Notes under the pieces: model-generated
Told to the model about the DNA's origin: nothing
The model's input: only the letters and a program-made list of their open reading frames with translations
The model's database searches: none
In this document: piece after piece, positions 15,428-24,867 of the stretch
How positions within the stretch are numbered: position 1 is the stretch's first letter
Layout of the letters: every line of letters begins with the position of its first letter
Assembly (NCBI RefSeq): GCF_000429705.1
Contig: NZ_KE386942.1
Location: 77,056 to 141,055, forward strand
Direction of reading: 5' to 3'
Source of the DNA: Alteribacter aurantiacus DSM 18675
Lineage (GTDB): Bacteria; Bacillota; Bacilli; Bacillales; Salisediminibacteriaceae
DNA length: 64,000 nucleotides
Position numbers and translations under genes: made by a program

Positions 15428-16549
15428 ATGACTATTTTTAAACCCATTACCCCTTCTCACGATCCGTGGGAAGCGTATCAAGACATACATGAATATGGTG
15501 AGTTGCGACTCACAAACGTGGAGCTTACGACAACTACGATCTGCAATATGCGCTGTGAGCACTGTGCTGTTGGCTATACGTTGCAGCCAAAAGACCCGAA
15601 TCCACTCCCACTCGACTTGCTTTTGAAACGATTGGACGAAGTGGAGCACCTTAAAACATTAAGCATTACTGGTGGCGAACCGATGCTCAACATGAAGAGT
15701 GTGAAAGAGTACGTAGTGCCTCTTCTTCGCTATGCTCACGAGCGAGGTGTTCGAACACAGATTAACTCCAACTTGACCCTTCCGTTAAAGCGATATGATT
15801 TGATAACCCCTTACTTAGATGTGCTACATATTTCTCATAACTATGGAAGTGTGGACGACTTTGTGGATATCGGTTTTGCGGTGATGGATAAGAAGCCAAC
15901 TCGCGAACAAAGAGAACGGTATTTTCACCAAATGGTTGAAAACAGTATAGCTCTAACAAGTGCCGGGGTGATTGTTTCGGCTGAAACGATGCTCAACAAA
16001 CGCACACTCCCTCACTTGGAGAGCATTCACGATCAGATTGTAGAGATGGGTTGTCAAAGACACGAGGTTCACCCCATGTACCCTAGCTCGTTTGCTCAAA
16101 ATTTAGAAGTGGCAACCCTACCTGAAATCAGACAAGGCATCCACCGCCTTTTAGATCACAAAAAAGAAGATGTGTGGATGCTCTTTGGAACGCTACCCTT
16201 TTACGCGTGTAACGAGAGTGACGATGACATCTCGCTATTAAAGCGTTTGTACGAAGAAAAGAATGTCACTGTCCGAAACGATCCGGATGGCCGTTCCCGT
16301 GTAAACATGAATATTTTTGACGGAACGATCAATGTGACTGATTTTGCGGATGCCCCGCCTCTTGGCAACATTCAAAATACAACACTGCAACAAGCTTATA
16401 ACACGTGGCGCGAAAGCTCGTTATCAGAATCGATTGACTGCCACTGTCCAGCTGTTAATTGCCTTGGACCAAACCTTCTTGTTAAAGATGCTTACTATAA
16501 AGACGTAGATTACACCAAACGTGAATCACGTATCGCTTTTAGTAAATAA
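15428..16549 (+). CDS. yfkAB: radical SAM/CxCxxxxC protein YfkAB
   Basis: 373 residues. The radical SAM cluster motif CNMRCEHC (CxxxCxxC) is at about residue 43, followed by ITGGEPMLN. The C-terminal CHCPAVNC is the CxCxxxxC motif that names this family; a second cluster is likely there. The substrate is unknown even in B. subtilis. ATG 15428 follows AAGGAGCG. The next gene starts 17 bases after the stop, so the two form an operon. Confidence 0.9.
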   Translation: MTIFKPITPSHDPWEAYQDIHEYGELRLTNVELTTTTICNMRCEHCAVGYTLQPKDPNPLPLDLLLKRLDEVEHLKTLSITGGEPMLNMKSVKEYVVPLLRYAHERGVRTQINSNLTLPLKRYDLITPYLDVLHISHNYGSVDDFVDIGFAVMDKKPTREQRERYFHQMVENSIALTSAGVIVSAETMLNKRTLPHLESIHDQIVEMGCQRHEVHPMYPSSFAQNLEVATLPEIRQGIHRLLDHKKEDVWMLFGTLPFYACNESDDDISLLKRLYEEKNVTVRNDPDGRSRVNMNIFDGTINVTDFADAPPLGNIQNTTLQQAYNTWRESSLSESIDCHCPAVNCLGPNLLVKDAYYKDVDYTKRESRIAFSK

Positions 16550-16566
16550 GAAACGAGGAAACGCCA

Positions 16567-17391
16567 ATGAGTTCCGAGAAGCAAACCATATTAAAGGTAC
16601 ACGAACCAAACACGGTGGAATCAATGATCCATGGTTTCCAATCACTTGGTATCAAAAAAGGAGACATCTTAATTGTCCATTCGTCTCTAAGTTCACTTGG
16701 ATGGGTCTCCGGTGGTGCTCAAGCGGTTGTGGAAGCACTCATAAAAACCATTGGAGACGAAGGTACACTCGTCATGCCTACACAATCAGGAGATTTATCC
16801 GACCCGATGCACTGGGGAGCACCGGCTGTGCCGAGGGAATGGTGGCAAACGATTCGTGATACAATGCCCCCATTTGATCCTCACCTCACACCAACTAGAA
16901 GCATGGGACGCATTGTGGAGGTGTTTCGCACTCACCCCGACGTCATTAGGAGCTATCATCCTCAGCATTCCTTTGCTGCGTGGGGAAAACAACAGGATTG
17001 GATGAAGGAGCATTCCCTATCTTTTGGACTCGGCCCTACCTCCCCACTCCAAAAGTTATATGACCACGAAGCAAAAGTCCTTCTTCTAGGGGTCGGTTTC
17101 GAAAACAACACGTCCTTTCACTTAGCTGAGTATATGCTACACAAGCCTGTAGAGGACGTATCATCAGCTCCTGTCATGATAGACGGAAAACGTAAGTGGA
17201 CGTCTTTTGAAGATGTGGAACACTACGAAGAATGGTACATCGAACTGGGCATTGCCTTTGAAAAAAACCAACCTGTCACAACAGGAAAAGTTGGCGCTGC
17301 CACAGCGAAGCTTTTTCACGTAAGAAACAGTGTAGATTTTGCTAAAGATTGGCTTCTGGTTAAACGAGACATGACGCCTCGAGAAGAATAA
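16567..17391 (+). CDS. AAC(3)-family N-acetyltransferase (YokD-like)
   Basis: 274 residues, full length. Family motifs: LIVHSSLSSLGWVSGGAQAVVEAL, GTLVMPTQSGDLSDP, PTRSMGRIVEVFRTHP and HSFAAWG. Members acetylate the 3-amino group of aminoglycosides or an unknown amine in the housekeeping YokD branch. Sequence alone does not show resistance. It is the second gene of the yfkAB transcript. Confidence 0.88.
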   Translation: MSSEKQTILKVHEPNTVESMIHGFQSLGIKKGDILIVHSSLSSLGWVSGGAQAVVEALIKTIGDEGTLVMPTQSGDLSDPMHWGAPAVPREWWQTIRDTMPPFDPHLTPTRSMGRIVEVFRTHPDVIRSYHPQHSFAAWGKQQDWMKEHSLSFGLGPTSPLQKLYDHEAKVLLLGVGFENNTSFHLAEYMLHKPVEDVSSAPVMIDGKRKWTSFEDVEHYEEWYIELGIAFEKNQPVTTGKVGAATAKLFHVRNSVDFAKDWLLVKRDMTPREE

Positions 17392-17393
17392 AC

Positions 17394-17424
17394 AGAACCC
17401 CGGAAAGCAAATTTCCGGGGTTCA
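17394..17424 (+). terminator. terminator of the yfkAB-aac(3) operon
   Basis: GAACCCCGGAAA/TTTCCGGGGTTC with a short loop. Confidence 0.8.
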
Positions 17425-17449
17425 CTCTTTTTCTTATCTATAATATTGT

Positions 17450-17486
17450 GAAAAAAAGCGACCTTCACTAAGGCCGCTTTTTTTCA
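17450..17486 (-). terminator. terminator of yfkD
   Basis: GCGACCTT/AAGGCCGC stem with A and T runs on either side, ending at the yfkD stop. Confidence 0.7.
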
Positions 17487-18302
17487 CTATTTCGGTTGGT
17501 TCGCTGTTATGAATTTGAAATCCAAGTAGTCTTGGATCGGAATCCAGGCACCAATACCTTGCTGAGTAACGTTTTTGACTTCGAGCCAACGTTTGTCACC
17601 CTTCATTCTCAAGTACACTTCTCCATATGTTACTTTTCCTTTTTCACTCACAGCCGGAACATATGCATATAAGTAACCTACGTTTCGTGTAGGAATATTG
17701 TACGTTCTTTCCACTTTTGTTCCATAACCGATGACAGTATGAAAACTCAGAGGAAGCTTTGTTTTTTCCCCTGCTTCAAGCATCATCATTTTTTGAACCA
17801 TGTCGGCATTTGGAATATCTGCCGTTAAACCGCCTTTGATTTTCTTTTGTTGTTCTTGATTAAATTGCATCGGTTTGACAGCTGTACCACCGCGATTGTC
17901 TTGGAAGTTCGTATTTACTTTCTCAAACTCCCAGTTGACGGTAGTCTCGTCTGAATCATACGCAAGTGGCCACTGACCCAAGAAAATGGAGACGTTCATT
18001 CCAAGAGAAAGCTTTGAGCCTTTAATTGTAGATTCGTTGAACATTTTAATCAAATCAGGATTTTCGATTTTAATATCTGTTGTGCTGAGAAGTTCAGATG
18101 CCAAGTCACTCGGATGAAGTCTTGGGAGATCTTGAGTTGGGTTTGGATACGTGTTTTCTTTCGAAATGTTCATGGCAGAACCTGGAACCGCATTTTCATT
18201 CTGCTTAGCCGGCTCTTCTCCCTCACCTTCAGCAAAAGCGTAAGAAGAAATACTAAGTAGGCAAATCATTGTGGCTAGAGTAAGTAAGAGTAGTCGTTTC
18301 AT
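17487..18302 (-). CDS. yfkD: YfkD-family secreted protein
   Basis: 271 residues with a clear signal peptide (MKRLLLLTLATMICLLSISSYAFA, cleavage after AFA). The mature part matches YfkD (LHPSDLASELLSTTDIKIENPDLIKMFNESTIKGSKLSLG, FLGQWPLAYDSDETTVNWEF). The function is unknown. In B. subtilis yfkD also lies near yfkA/B and yfkF, so this is conserved neighbourhood. Confidence 0.9.
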   Translation of the reverse strand: MKRLLLLTLATMICLLSISSYAFAEGEGEEPAKQNENAVPGSAMNISKENTYPNPTQDLPRLHPSDLASELLSTTDIKIENPDLIKMFNESTIKGSKLSLGMNVSIFLGQWPLAYDSDETTVNWEFEKVNTNFQDNRGGTAVKPMQFNQEQQKKIKGGLTADIPNADMVQKMMMLEAGEKTKLPLSFHTVIGYGTKVERTYNIPTRNVGYLYAYVPAVSEKGKVTYGEVYLRMKGDKRWLEVKNVTQQGIGAWIPIQDYLDFKFITANQPK

Positions 18303-18381
18303 GGTGTCCTCCTTTTAATGTCTACGTACCTGTAGTTTTTCTTGGAAAAATAAAAAATATCCAAACACCATAGAAACAGAC

Positions 18382-19740
18382 TTAATTTTCTTCTTTATCT
18401 TCAAGAACGTTTACTTCCCGCCACTTGCCAAATTTATAATAACCAATGGCGATCACACTTGAGATGACGAAGCTGACTGCCATTCCGATCGCAATTCCTG
18501 ACTCGCCGTAAAGGTTAGAGAAAAGGAGCGTCATTGGGTACCTCAAGATCCAAAAGGAAATGGTGTTTAACACAAACACCTGAAACATGGCCCCTGAAGC
18601 CCGCACAATCCCATTTAACACAAAGTTAATTCCTAAAAATGGATAGAAAAACGCCACGGTTTTGACGTAAGTCGCACCGAATTCGATCGTAGCAGGGTCG
18701 TTCACAAATAAGGCCACAAGGAATTCTGCACTAAAGAAGACGAGGGCACCAATCGAGAATGAGACGAGCAAAATAAGCATCATTCCGCTTCTCGTTATGT
18801 CTGATACTCTCTCCCACAGCTTTGCTCCGATGTTTTGCCCAGCCATACTGTTTACGGCAGAGCCTAATGTAAATGCAGGAAGCATAATCAGGCTATCAAG
18901 ACGCTGAGCAGCCCCGAATCCTGCCACCACTTCCTCACCGAAGTTGGTCACAACCGTCATAATCGCGAGCACGCCTCCTGAAATAACCATCATGGAAAGG
19001 CCTGATGGAAGACCAAGCTTAAAGATCATTTTCAAATACTTGAATTCAGGAAGGGATGGCTTCGTAAAAGGGACACCTGCTTTGACAATCGAAAAGATGA
19101 GGCCGTAGAAAAAAGCCGTTCCTTGAGATACGATCGTGGAATACGCTGCACCTGCAATCCCCATATCAAATACGGAAATAAATACAGGCGTTAAAATGGT
19201 ATTCAAAATGACCGCCAATAAGACAAAGCGTACAGGGGTCTTACTATCTCCAAGAGCGCGTAAGACAGTAGCAATAAAGTTATAGCCAAATAAAAATACT
19301 ATTCCGATAAAATTGATTTGCAGATACGTGGTCGCCAACGGTAAAATCCCTTCCGGGGTACCCATCCACCTTAAAATGGTACCGGACAAGAAGAAACCTA
19401 CCAAGCCCATCACAATCGTCATGGACCCGAGTACAACGACAAAAGCGTTTAACGACTTCTTTAAGCCTTCCTTATCGTCAGCCCCTTTACGCTGAGATAA
19501 CACCGTAAGAGCCGCCGTATTCAATCCGATAATGAACGAAAGAATAGTAAAAACGACTGTCCCTGAAATGGCGATTGCTCCTAGGGCATTGGCTCCAAGA
19601 AGGTTTCCTACCCATAGACTGTCAATGATTTGATAGGACGTTTGCAAAATATTTGTCAAAAAAATAGGCGCAGAAAAGAAAATCATTTTCTTCATAATGC
19701 TGCCTTCTGTAAAATCATATTGCTTGTTTGCTCCGTGCAA
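18382..19740 (-). CDS. MATE-family multidrug/Na+ antiporter
   Basis: 452 residues with twelve helices; MKKMIFFSAPIFLTNILQTSYQIIDSLWVGNLLG at the start and GINFVLNGIVRASG after helix 9 are typical NorM/DinF-type MATE features. It exports cationic compounds coupled to Na+ or H+. A TTG start at 19740 has GGAGGTGAG upstream; an internal ATG at 19695 is an alternative. A 109-bp palindrome lies 29 bp upstream of the start. Confidence 0.88.
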   Translation of the reverse strand: MHGANKQYDFTEGSIMKKMIFFSAPIFLTNILQTSYQIIDSLWVGNLLGANALGAIAISGTVVFTILSFIIGLNTAALTVLSQRKGADDKEGLKKSLNAFVVVLGSMTIVMGLVGFFLSGTILRWMGTPEGILPLATTYLQINFIGIVFLFGYNFIATVLRALGDSKTPVRFVLLAVILNTILTPVFISVFDMGIAGAAYSTIVSQGTAFFYGLIFSIVKAGVPFTKPSLPEFKYLKMIFKLGLPSGLSMMVISGGVLAIMTVVTNFGEEVVAGFGAAQRLDSLIMLPAFTLGSAVNSMAGQNIGAKLWERVSDITRSGMMLILLVSFSIGALVFFSAEFLVALFVNDPATIEFGATYVKTVAFFYPFLGINFVLNGIVRASGAMFQVFVLNTISFWILRYPMTLLFSNLYGESGIAIGMAVSFVISSVIAIGYYKFGKWREVNVLEDKEEN

Positions 19741-19768
19741 AAGGGCTCACCTCCAATGAACAAAAGTG

Positions 19769-19877
19769 CAAGCGCCTTGGTCACGAGCGACAAGCATTTC
19801 AGGCCATCAGACTGAAACCGCTTTTTGGCTTCAGCTGATGGAATGAAATGACCTCGAGCTCGTGACCAAGGCGCTTG
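19769..19877. repeat. 109-bp palindromic repeat element
   Basis: Perfect 20-bp outer arms (19769-19788 and 19858-19877, beginning CAAGCGCCTTGG) enclose imperfectly paired inner segments (CAAGCATTTCAGGCCATCA, TGATGGAATGAAATG). It encodes nothing. It looks like the ~110-bp palindromic elements with GCGCCTTGGTCA ends dispersed in Bacillus-type genomes. Confidence 0.75.
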
Positions 19878-19951
19878 AGCTAGATGAAAAAGAAATCCAC
19901 AAAAAAAGTATCCGTATGCAATAGAGAATGTAAATACCTACACTAGAACAA

Positions 19952-19977
19952 AACATGGAAGGGATCGCCCCTTCCAT
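19952..19977 (-). terminator. terminator of the osmC gene
   Basis: CATGGAAGG.../...CCTTCCATG hairpin just after the OsmC stop, with TTTTG on the minus strand. Confidence 0.6.
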
Positions 19978-19987
19978 GATCGTACCT

Positions 19988-20368
19988 TTATGCCAATGTG
20001 AACGTTTCTTCTAGTTCCACTTTGCCTTCAACCGTTTGGGCCATCGGACAATTTTTACGGGCAAGCTCGATCGCTTTTTCCACCTTTGCTTCTTTCAACC
20101 CTTCCCCTTTAATCGTGTAGTGAAGGGCGATTTTTGTAAGGCGGTTTGCCTCAGCAGGCTCTCTTTCTACATCTGCTTCAATTTGAATGTCTTCTACAGT
20201 CATACGTTGCTTTTCCATGACTTTTCGAAGGACACCACCGCTGCATACCGCAATAGCACTTACCATAAGCTGAAACGGGCGAAAGCCATGCTCTTCGTTT
20301 CCCGAAACGGTGAGTTTCCCGTATTCAGTTTGGGTTTCAAATGCGTGTTCTGTCATTGAATATTTCAT
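19988..20368 (-). CDS. OsmC/Ohr-family peroxiredoxin-like protein
   Basis: 126 residues, typical for the YhfA/OsmC group. Both catalytic cysteines are present: AIAVCSGGVLRKV and ARKNCPMAQTVEG. The family reduces organic hydroperoxides or persulfides. The neighbouring persulfide dioxygenase makes a reactive-sulfur role plausible (inference). It is divergent from that gene. Confidence 0.88.
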   Translation of the reverse strand: MKYSMTEHAFETQTEYGKLTVSGNEEHGFRPFQLMVSAIAVCSGGVLRKVMEKQRMTVEDIQIEADVEREPAEANRLTKIALHYTIKGEGLKEAKVEKAIELARKNCPMAQTVEGKVELEETFTLA

Positions 20369-20656
20369 TGGTTCATCCCATCCTATCTGTTCAAAAGTCT
20401 TTTTTTATTTTACCCCTTTTAGATGGTTTTCGTCACGTAAGAGGGGTTGTTAATGCAATCCACACTGTTTCACTTAAGAAGAAACTTATATTTTCATCCA
20501 AAAATTAAAACAATACTACTGTGTAGATCTAACAAACGTCTAAATGATGCATGAAGATATTCCTGAACGGGTATGGGTATGTTGGTACAATTATTCTCTG
20601 TCACTCACGTCAACATTGTACCATTTACACTTTCTAATAAACTGGAGGGATCATTT

Positions 20657-22072
20657 ATGTTCTTAAAATACTTTTACGATGAATCACTGGCTCAAGCCTC
20701 TTATATGATCGGCTGCCAAGCAACAGGTGAGGCTGCCATTGTGGACCCGGCTCGTGACATTCGTCCTTATATTCGAACAGCGGAGAAGCAGGGCTTTACC
20801 ATCACCGCAGCTCTTGAAACACACATCCATGCCGACTTTGTTTCCGGAAGCATCGAGCTCTCCGATCGAACAGGCGCCACCGTGTACCATTCAGCTGAAG
20901 GAGCCCGTAACGGTGGCTATTCCTTTCCTGCTTCCGTTAATACAGCTCCAGTCCATCATGAGGATACTATTGAGCTTGGCAAAACTGTCTTTCAAGTTCT
21001 TCATACTCCCGGCCATACACCAGAGCACATCTCCTTTTTGCTCACAGATGGGGCGAACCCAGAAAAGCCTATCGGTGTGTTCACCGGAGATTTTGTCTTT
21101 GTAGGTGACGTCGGCCGACCGGACCTTCTAGAAAAAGCTGTCGGCGTAAAAGACTCTGCCAATGAAGGCGCAAAGCAAATGTTTCAATCTCTCAAGGCAT
21201 TCAAACAGCTCGATGATTACTTACAGGTCTGGCCCGGTCACGGCGCAGGAAGCTCTTGTGGGAAAGCCCTCGGTGCCGTTCCTACAACGACTGTAGGGTA
21301 CGAAAAGCAATTCAATCCTGCACTTCAGTTCGATGACGAACAACCTTTTACTGAGTTTCTTTTAGACGGACAACCTGAACCACCAGCCTATTTTAAAGAA
21401 ATGAAAGAATTGAATAAAGGCGTCACCGGTCTCGTCGCAAGTATCGAACAGCCAGTCGAATTCGCTTTTAGCGAAGGAAAAATAAAAGAATTGGCCAGTG
21501 AGGAAGAAAACATCGTTATTGATTCTCGACCTTCTTCACTTTTTGCCCAAGGACACTTAGAAGGAACGATAAATATCCCATTTCCAGATGGCTTTCTTGA
21601 GTGGATGGGATGGCTCACGGATTACAATAAAAATGTTTATCTGATTGCTGAACCACATGAACAAAAAGGGATCGTTACAGCTCTCTACAGTATTGGGATC
21701 GATAACGTGAAAGGGTTCTTCCCGCCCCAAATGGTTAATCAGGCAAAAGAAAAACAAACTTACGATACCATTCCACCTTCAAAAGTGAAGGAACTGAAAG
21801 ATGAAGGAAACATTCAAATCGTCGACGTCCGTTTTGAAAATGAATGGAATGAAGAACGGATACCAGATGCCATTCACGTGATGCTCGGTAACCTGCCAGA
21901 GGAAGCAGAAAACAAAATTCCAAAAGATCAAACCATTGCCGTTCACTGCGCATCAGGAAAACGATCGGCCATTGCCACAAGCATTCTTCTAAACAAAGGT
22001 TACGATGTGAAAAATATCGGTGGTGGCTTTATGAAATGGAAAGAAGAGAATCTTGAAACCGAGACACCTTAG
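20657..22072 (+). CDS. MBL persulfide dioxygenase fused to two rhodanese domains
   Basis: 471 residues. MBL domain about 1-240: THIHADFVSGS, HTPGHTPEHISF, TGDFVFVGDVGRPDL and VWPGHGAG form the ETHE1-type mononuclear iron site. Rhodanese 1 (about 265-355) lacks the active-site Cys (VYLIAEPHEQKG), so it is structural. Rhodanese 2 has CASGKRSAIAT with the Cys. It oxidises glutathione- or bacillithiol-type persulfide to sulfite and handles sulfane sulfur, like staphylococcal CstB. ATG 20657 follows TGGAGGG; the 28 upstream codons have no such site. Confidence 0.9.
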   Translation: MFLKYFYDESLAQASYMIGCQATGEAAIVDPARDIRPYIRTAEKQGFTITAALETHIHADFVSGSIELSDRTGATVYHSAEGARNGGYSFPASVNTAPVHHEDTIELGKTVFQVLHTPGHTPEHISFLLTDGANPEKPIGVFTGDFVFVGDVGRPDLLEKAVGVKDSANEGAKQMFQSLKAFKQLDDYLQVWPGHGAGSSCGKALGAVPTTTVGYEKQFNPALQFDDEQPFTEFLLDGQPEPPAYFKEMKELNKGVTGLVASIEQPVEFAFSEGKIKELASEEENIVIDSRPSSLFAQGHLEGTINIPFPDGFLEWMGWLTDYNKNVYLIAEPHEQKGIVTALYSIGIDNVKGFFPPQMVNQAKEKQTYDTIPPSKVKELKDEGNIQIVDVRFENEWNEERIPDAIHVMLGNLPEEAENKIPKDQTIAVHCASGKRSAIATSILLNKGYDVKNIGGGFMKWKEENLETETP

Positions 22073-22103
22073 ATAAAACTGTATAATCCCGCCGGATAAA
22101 CAA

Positions 22104-22153
22104 GATAAATCCCTCCCGCAGACAAGAACTGCGTTGGAGGGATTTGTTTTTTT
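22104..22153 (+). terminator. terminator of the persulfide dioxygenase gene
   Basis: AAATCCCTCC.../...GGAGGGATTT followed by a T-rich run. Confidence 0.75.
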
Positions 22154-22303
22154 CAAATGTTAACATATCTGATAAGTTCTACTTCCTCCCTCGAATAAAA
22201 ATCCAATGTCCAACCTTCTCTACCTTCACTTATCAAAAAATCATTTGCAAACCGAAATAAACAGACTACAATGGAAAAGGATTATTCGAAAGGAGGCAGT
22301 AGG

Positions 22304-23500
22304 ATGACACATCAAGAAAACAACCCCGTGTTTCGTTATTGGGTTCTTGTAGGGATGGTATTGATCGCGGGCTTCTCTCAAGGAATGCTTCTCCCGGTTC
22401 TTGCTGTCATGCTGGAAAACGCGGGCATAGCCTCTTCTGCAAACGGATTAAATGCTGCCGCACTTTATATTGGAATCTTACTTATTTCCCCGTTTATTGA
22501 ACGTCCTGTTCGGACGTTTGGTTATAAACCGGTCATCATTTCGGGACTTATCTTAGTAACCATTTCACTTATCCTCTTCCCTTTTTGGCAAGCATTTTGG
22601 TTCTGGTTTGTTCTTAGGATCATCGTTGGAGTTGGTGATAATCTCATCCACTTTTCCACTCAAGTCTGGATCAGTACAACAAGCTCCAAGGAAAAACGAG
22701 GACGCCAGTTGGCCATATACGGACTTGCATTTGGAATGGGATTTGGGCTTGGACCGTTAATGACAAGTCTTTTAAGCGTGAATGAATTTTTACCGTTTAT
22801 CATTGCTTCATCAAGTAGCTTTATTGCATGGATTTTTATCTTGTTCTTAAAAAATGAATGGCCTGACAATGAGATTGAAACAGCTGCTCAAATGGGAACC
22901 ATGGGTCGATATAAACAAGTGGTCAAACTTGCATGGTTTGCGTTCTTACCAAGCTTTTGTTTCGGTTATTTGGAGGCGTCTCTTCATGGTAATTATCCTG
23001 TATACGCTCTTCGCGCCGGCATTGATATTGAATGGGCAGCCGTTCTTTTATCCAGCTTCGTGTTCGGAAGTTTGTTCACTCAAATTCCATTGGGCTCTCT
23101 TAGTGATCGAGTGGGCCGAAGCAAGGTGTTGAAAGTGATTATCTTTTTCGGACTCATTGCTTTTCTGTCAATGAGTGTTGTCGAACAAAACATGTGGGCC
23201 CTTCTTGTATGCTTTATCATTGCAGGAATGCTCCTTGGTTCACTCTTTTCCCTTGGTATCGCCTATATGGCCGATTTGCTTCCTACTTCCCTTCTTCCGA
23301 CAGGGAACGTGATGATGGCTGTTCTATTTGCTCTTGGGAGCATGACAGGACCGCTAGCCGGCGGATTTTTCATCGAATGGATTGGGGACGGTGCAATTTA
23401 TTACTCGATTAGCGGCATGCTTCTATTGATGCTCATAGCCGGGTTTATCTTTGATCGGACGAGTGGGCGGGACCTCTCAACAAGTAAAGAAGTTGCTTAA
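22304..23500 (+). CDS. MFS transporter (YfkF-like)
   Basis: 398 residues, twelve helices. SQGMLLPVLAVMLENAGIASSANGLNAAALYIGILL opens the transporter and SLSDRVGRSKVLKV is the inter-domain MFS motif. It belongs to the YfkF-like sugar/drug group; the substrate is unknown. ATG 22304 follows AAAGGAGG. The 3' end of this gene is duplicated as a decayed fragment at 37472-37567, across the anthranilate cluster. Confidence 0.85.
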   Translation: MTHQENNPVFRYWVLVGMVLIAGFSQGMLLPVLAVMLENAGIASSANGLNAAALYIGILLISPFIERPVRTFGYKPVIISGLILVTISLILFPFWQAFWFWFVLRIIVGVGDNLIHFSTQVWISTTSSKEKRGRQLAIYGLAFGMGFGLGPLMTSLLSVNEFLPFIIASSSSFIAWIFILFLKNEWPDNEIETAAQMGTMGRYKQVVKLAWFAFLPSFCFGYLEASLHGNYPVYALRAGIDIEWAAVLLSSFVFGSLFTQIPLGSLSDRVGRSKVLKVIIFFGLIAFLSMSVVEQNMWALLVCFIIAGMLLGSLFSLGIAYMADLLPTSLLPTGNVMMAVLFALGSMTGPLAGGFFIEWIGDGAIYYSISGMLLLMLIAGFIFDRTSGRDLSTSKEVA

Positions 23501-23545
23501 GTTTTACGTTCACGTTCGCGAAGAAGAAATGTATTTATATTCCTA

Positions 23546-23591
23546 AAACAAAAACAGCCTCCAATTAAAATGGGGCTGTTTTTGTTTTAGT
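23546..23591. terminator. bidirectional terminator between MFS and TRAP genes
   Basis: AAAAACAGCC.../...GGGCTGTTTTT with A and T runs on both sides. It ends the MFS transcript and the 13.5-kb anthranilate transcript. Confidence 0.8.
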
Positions 23592-24867
23592 GACCCATCA
23601 TTCGAGGGATTAGCAACACAGCATCCTCCCAGTACGTAATGATCATAAGGATGAAAATACCCATAGCTAAGAATGGAAGAATGGATTTGACCAAACTTTC
23701 AAATCGAACCTCGGCTATTGATGAAACGATGAATAATCCCGTACCAACCGGCGGAGTCAACAGCCCGATCGTTAAATTAATACAAATAATAACACCAAAG
23801 TGAATTGGATCAATGCCAAACGCTAGAACAAGTGGCATTAATACAGGAAGGAGTATAACGAGAGCTGCAATGCCGTCCAATATAGCACCTAATAAAAGAA
23901 GCATCAGATTCAATAGCAATAGAAAGACAATGGGGTTATCTGTAAGAGACAACATGCCGTCTACAATCATTTGTGGAATTTGCTCAAAGGCTATCATCCA
24001 TCCAAATATATTTGCCATCGCAATTAAAAACGTGACCGTTGCTGTGCTTACAACTGTGCTATATAGTATGGATGGTGCTTTTCGAAGCTTTAATTCTTTA
24101 TACCAAAACGCACCAATTAAATAAGCGATAAAGCAGGCAACAGCAGCTGATTCCGTTGCTGTAAACGCGCCACTTAAAATTCCATATACGATAACAAAAG
24201 GAACAAAAAGAGCCGGCAAAACATTGATCGCACTTCTAACCATTTCTTTTAATGGTGCACGTTCACTCTTTGGAAAGTTGTATTTGTAACCGAGAACGGC
24301 AATAAGAAAAATGAATCCCACTCCGTACATAATCCCTGGAATAATTCCTGCCATAAATAATCCACCAATGGATGTCCCGGAAAGTGTACCGTATATGATA
24401 AAAATCATACTCGGTGGAATGATTGGCGCTACGATGGAAGAGGACAACGTTAAAGCTGCTGAAAAATCCTTTCGATATCCTTCTTTCTCCATTTGTGGAA
24501 CCATGACTTTACTCATCATTGCAGCCTGAGCATTCGCCGATCCGAGAATGGAAGCAAGGAACATGTTCGAAACAACGGTCACATAAGCGAGTCCTCCTCT
24601 TACGTGCCCGATTATCACCCTAGTAAAACGGACAAGTCGTGACGTAATACCCCCACCGTTCATTAATTCCCCAGCTAACATAAACAATGGAATAGCCAGA
24701 AGGCCGAAGTTCTCAAGCCCTGAGAATAACCTCATTGGTGTCGATTCAAGCAAGACAGGGTTTCCAGCCATAATGAAATACAAAACCGTGGTTATTCCTA
24801 AAACCAATGAAATGGGAATTCCTATTAATAGAAACACAAAGAAAAGAAAGATTAGTAAGATTGTCAT
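23587..24867 (-). CDS. dctM: TRAP transporter large membrane subunit DctM
   Basis: 426 residues and about twelve helices; LRLFSGLENFGLLAIPLFMLAGELMNGGGI and LASILGSANAQAAMMSKVMVPQM are DctM signatures. It is the transport channel of the TRAP system, driven by the sodium or proton gradient. It overlaps dctQ by ATGA and is the last gene of the cluster. Anthranilate or a related carboxylated aromatic is the likely substrate from context only. Confidence 0.93.
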   Translation of the reverse strand: MTILLIFLFFVFLLIGIPISLVLGITTVLYFIMAGNPVLLESTPMRLFSGLENFGLLAIPLFMLAGELMNGGGITSRLVRFTRVIIGHVRGGLAYVTVVSNMFLASILGSANAQAAMMSKVMVPQMEKEGYRKDFSAALTLSSSIVAPIIPPSMIFIIYGTLSGTSIGGLFMAGIIPGIMYGVGFIFLIAVLGYKYNFPKSERAPLKEMVRSAINVLPALFVPFVIVYGILSGAFTATESAAVACFIAYLIGAFWYKELKLRKAPSILYSTVVSTATVTFLIAMANIFGWMIAFEQIPQMIVDGMLSLTDNPIVFLLLLNLMLLLLGAILDGIAALVILLPVLMPLVLAFGIDPIHFGVIICINLTIGLLTPPVGTGLFIVSSIAEVRFESLVKSILPFLAMGIFILMIITYWEDAVLLIPRMMGH

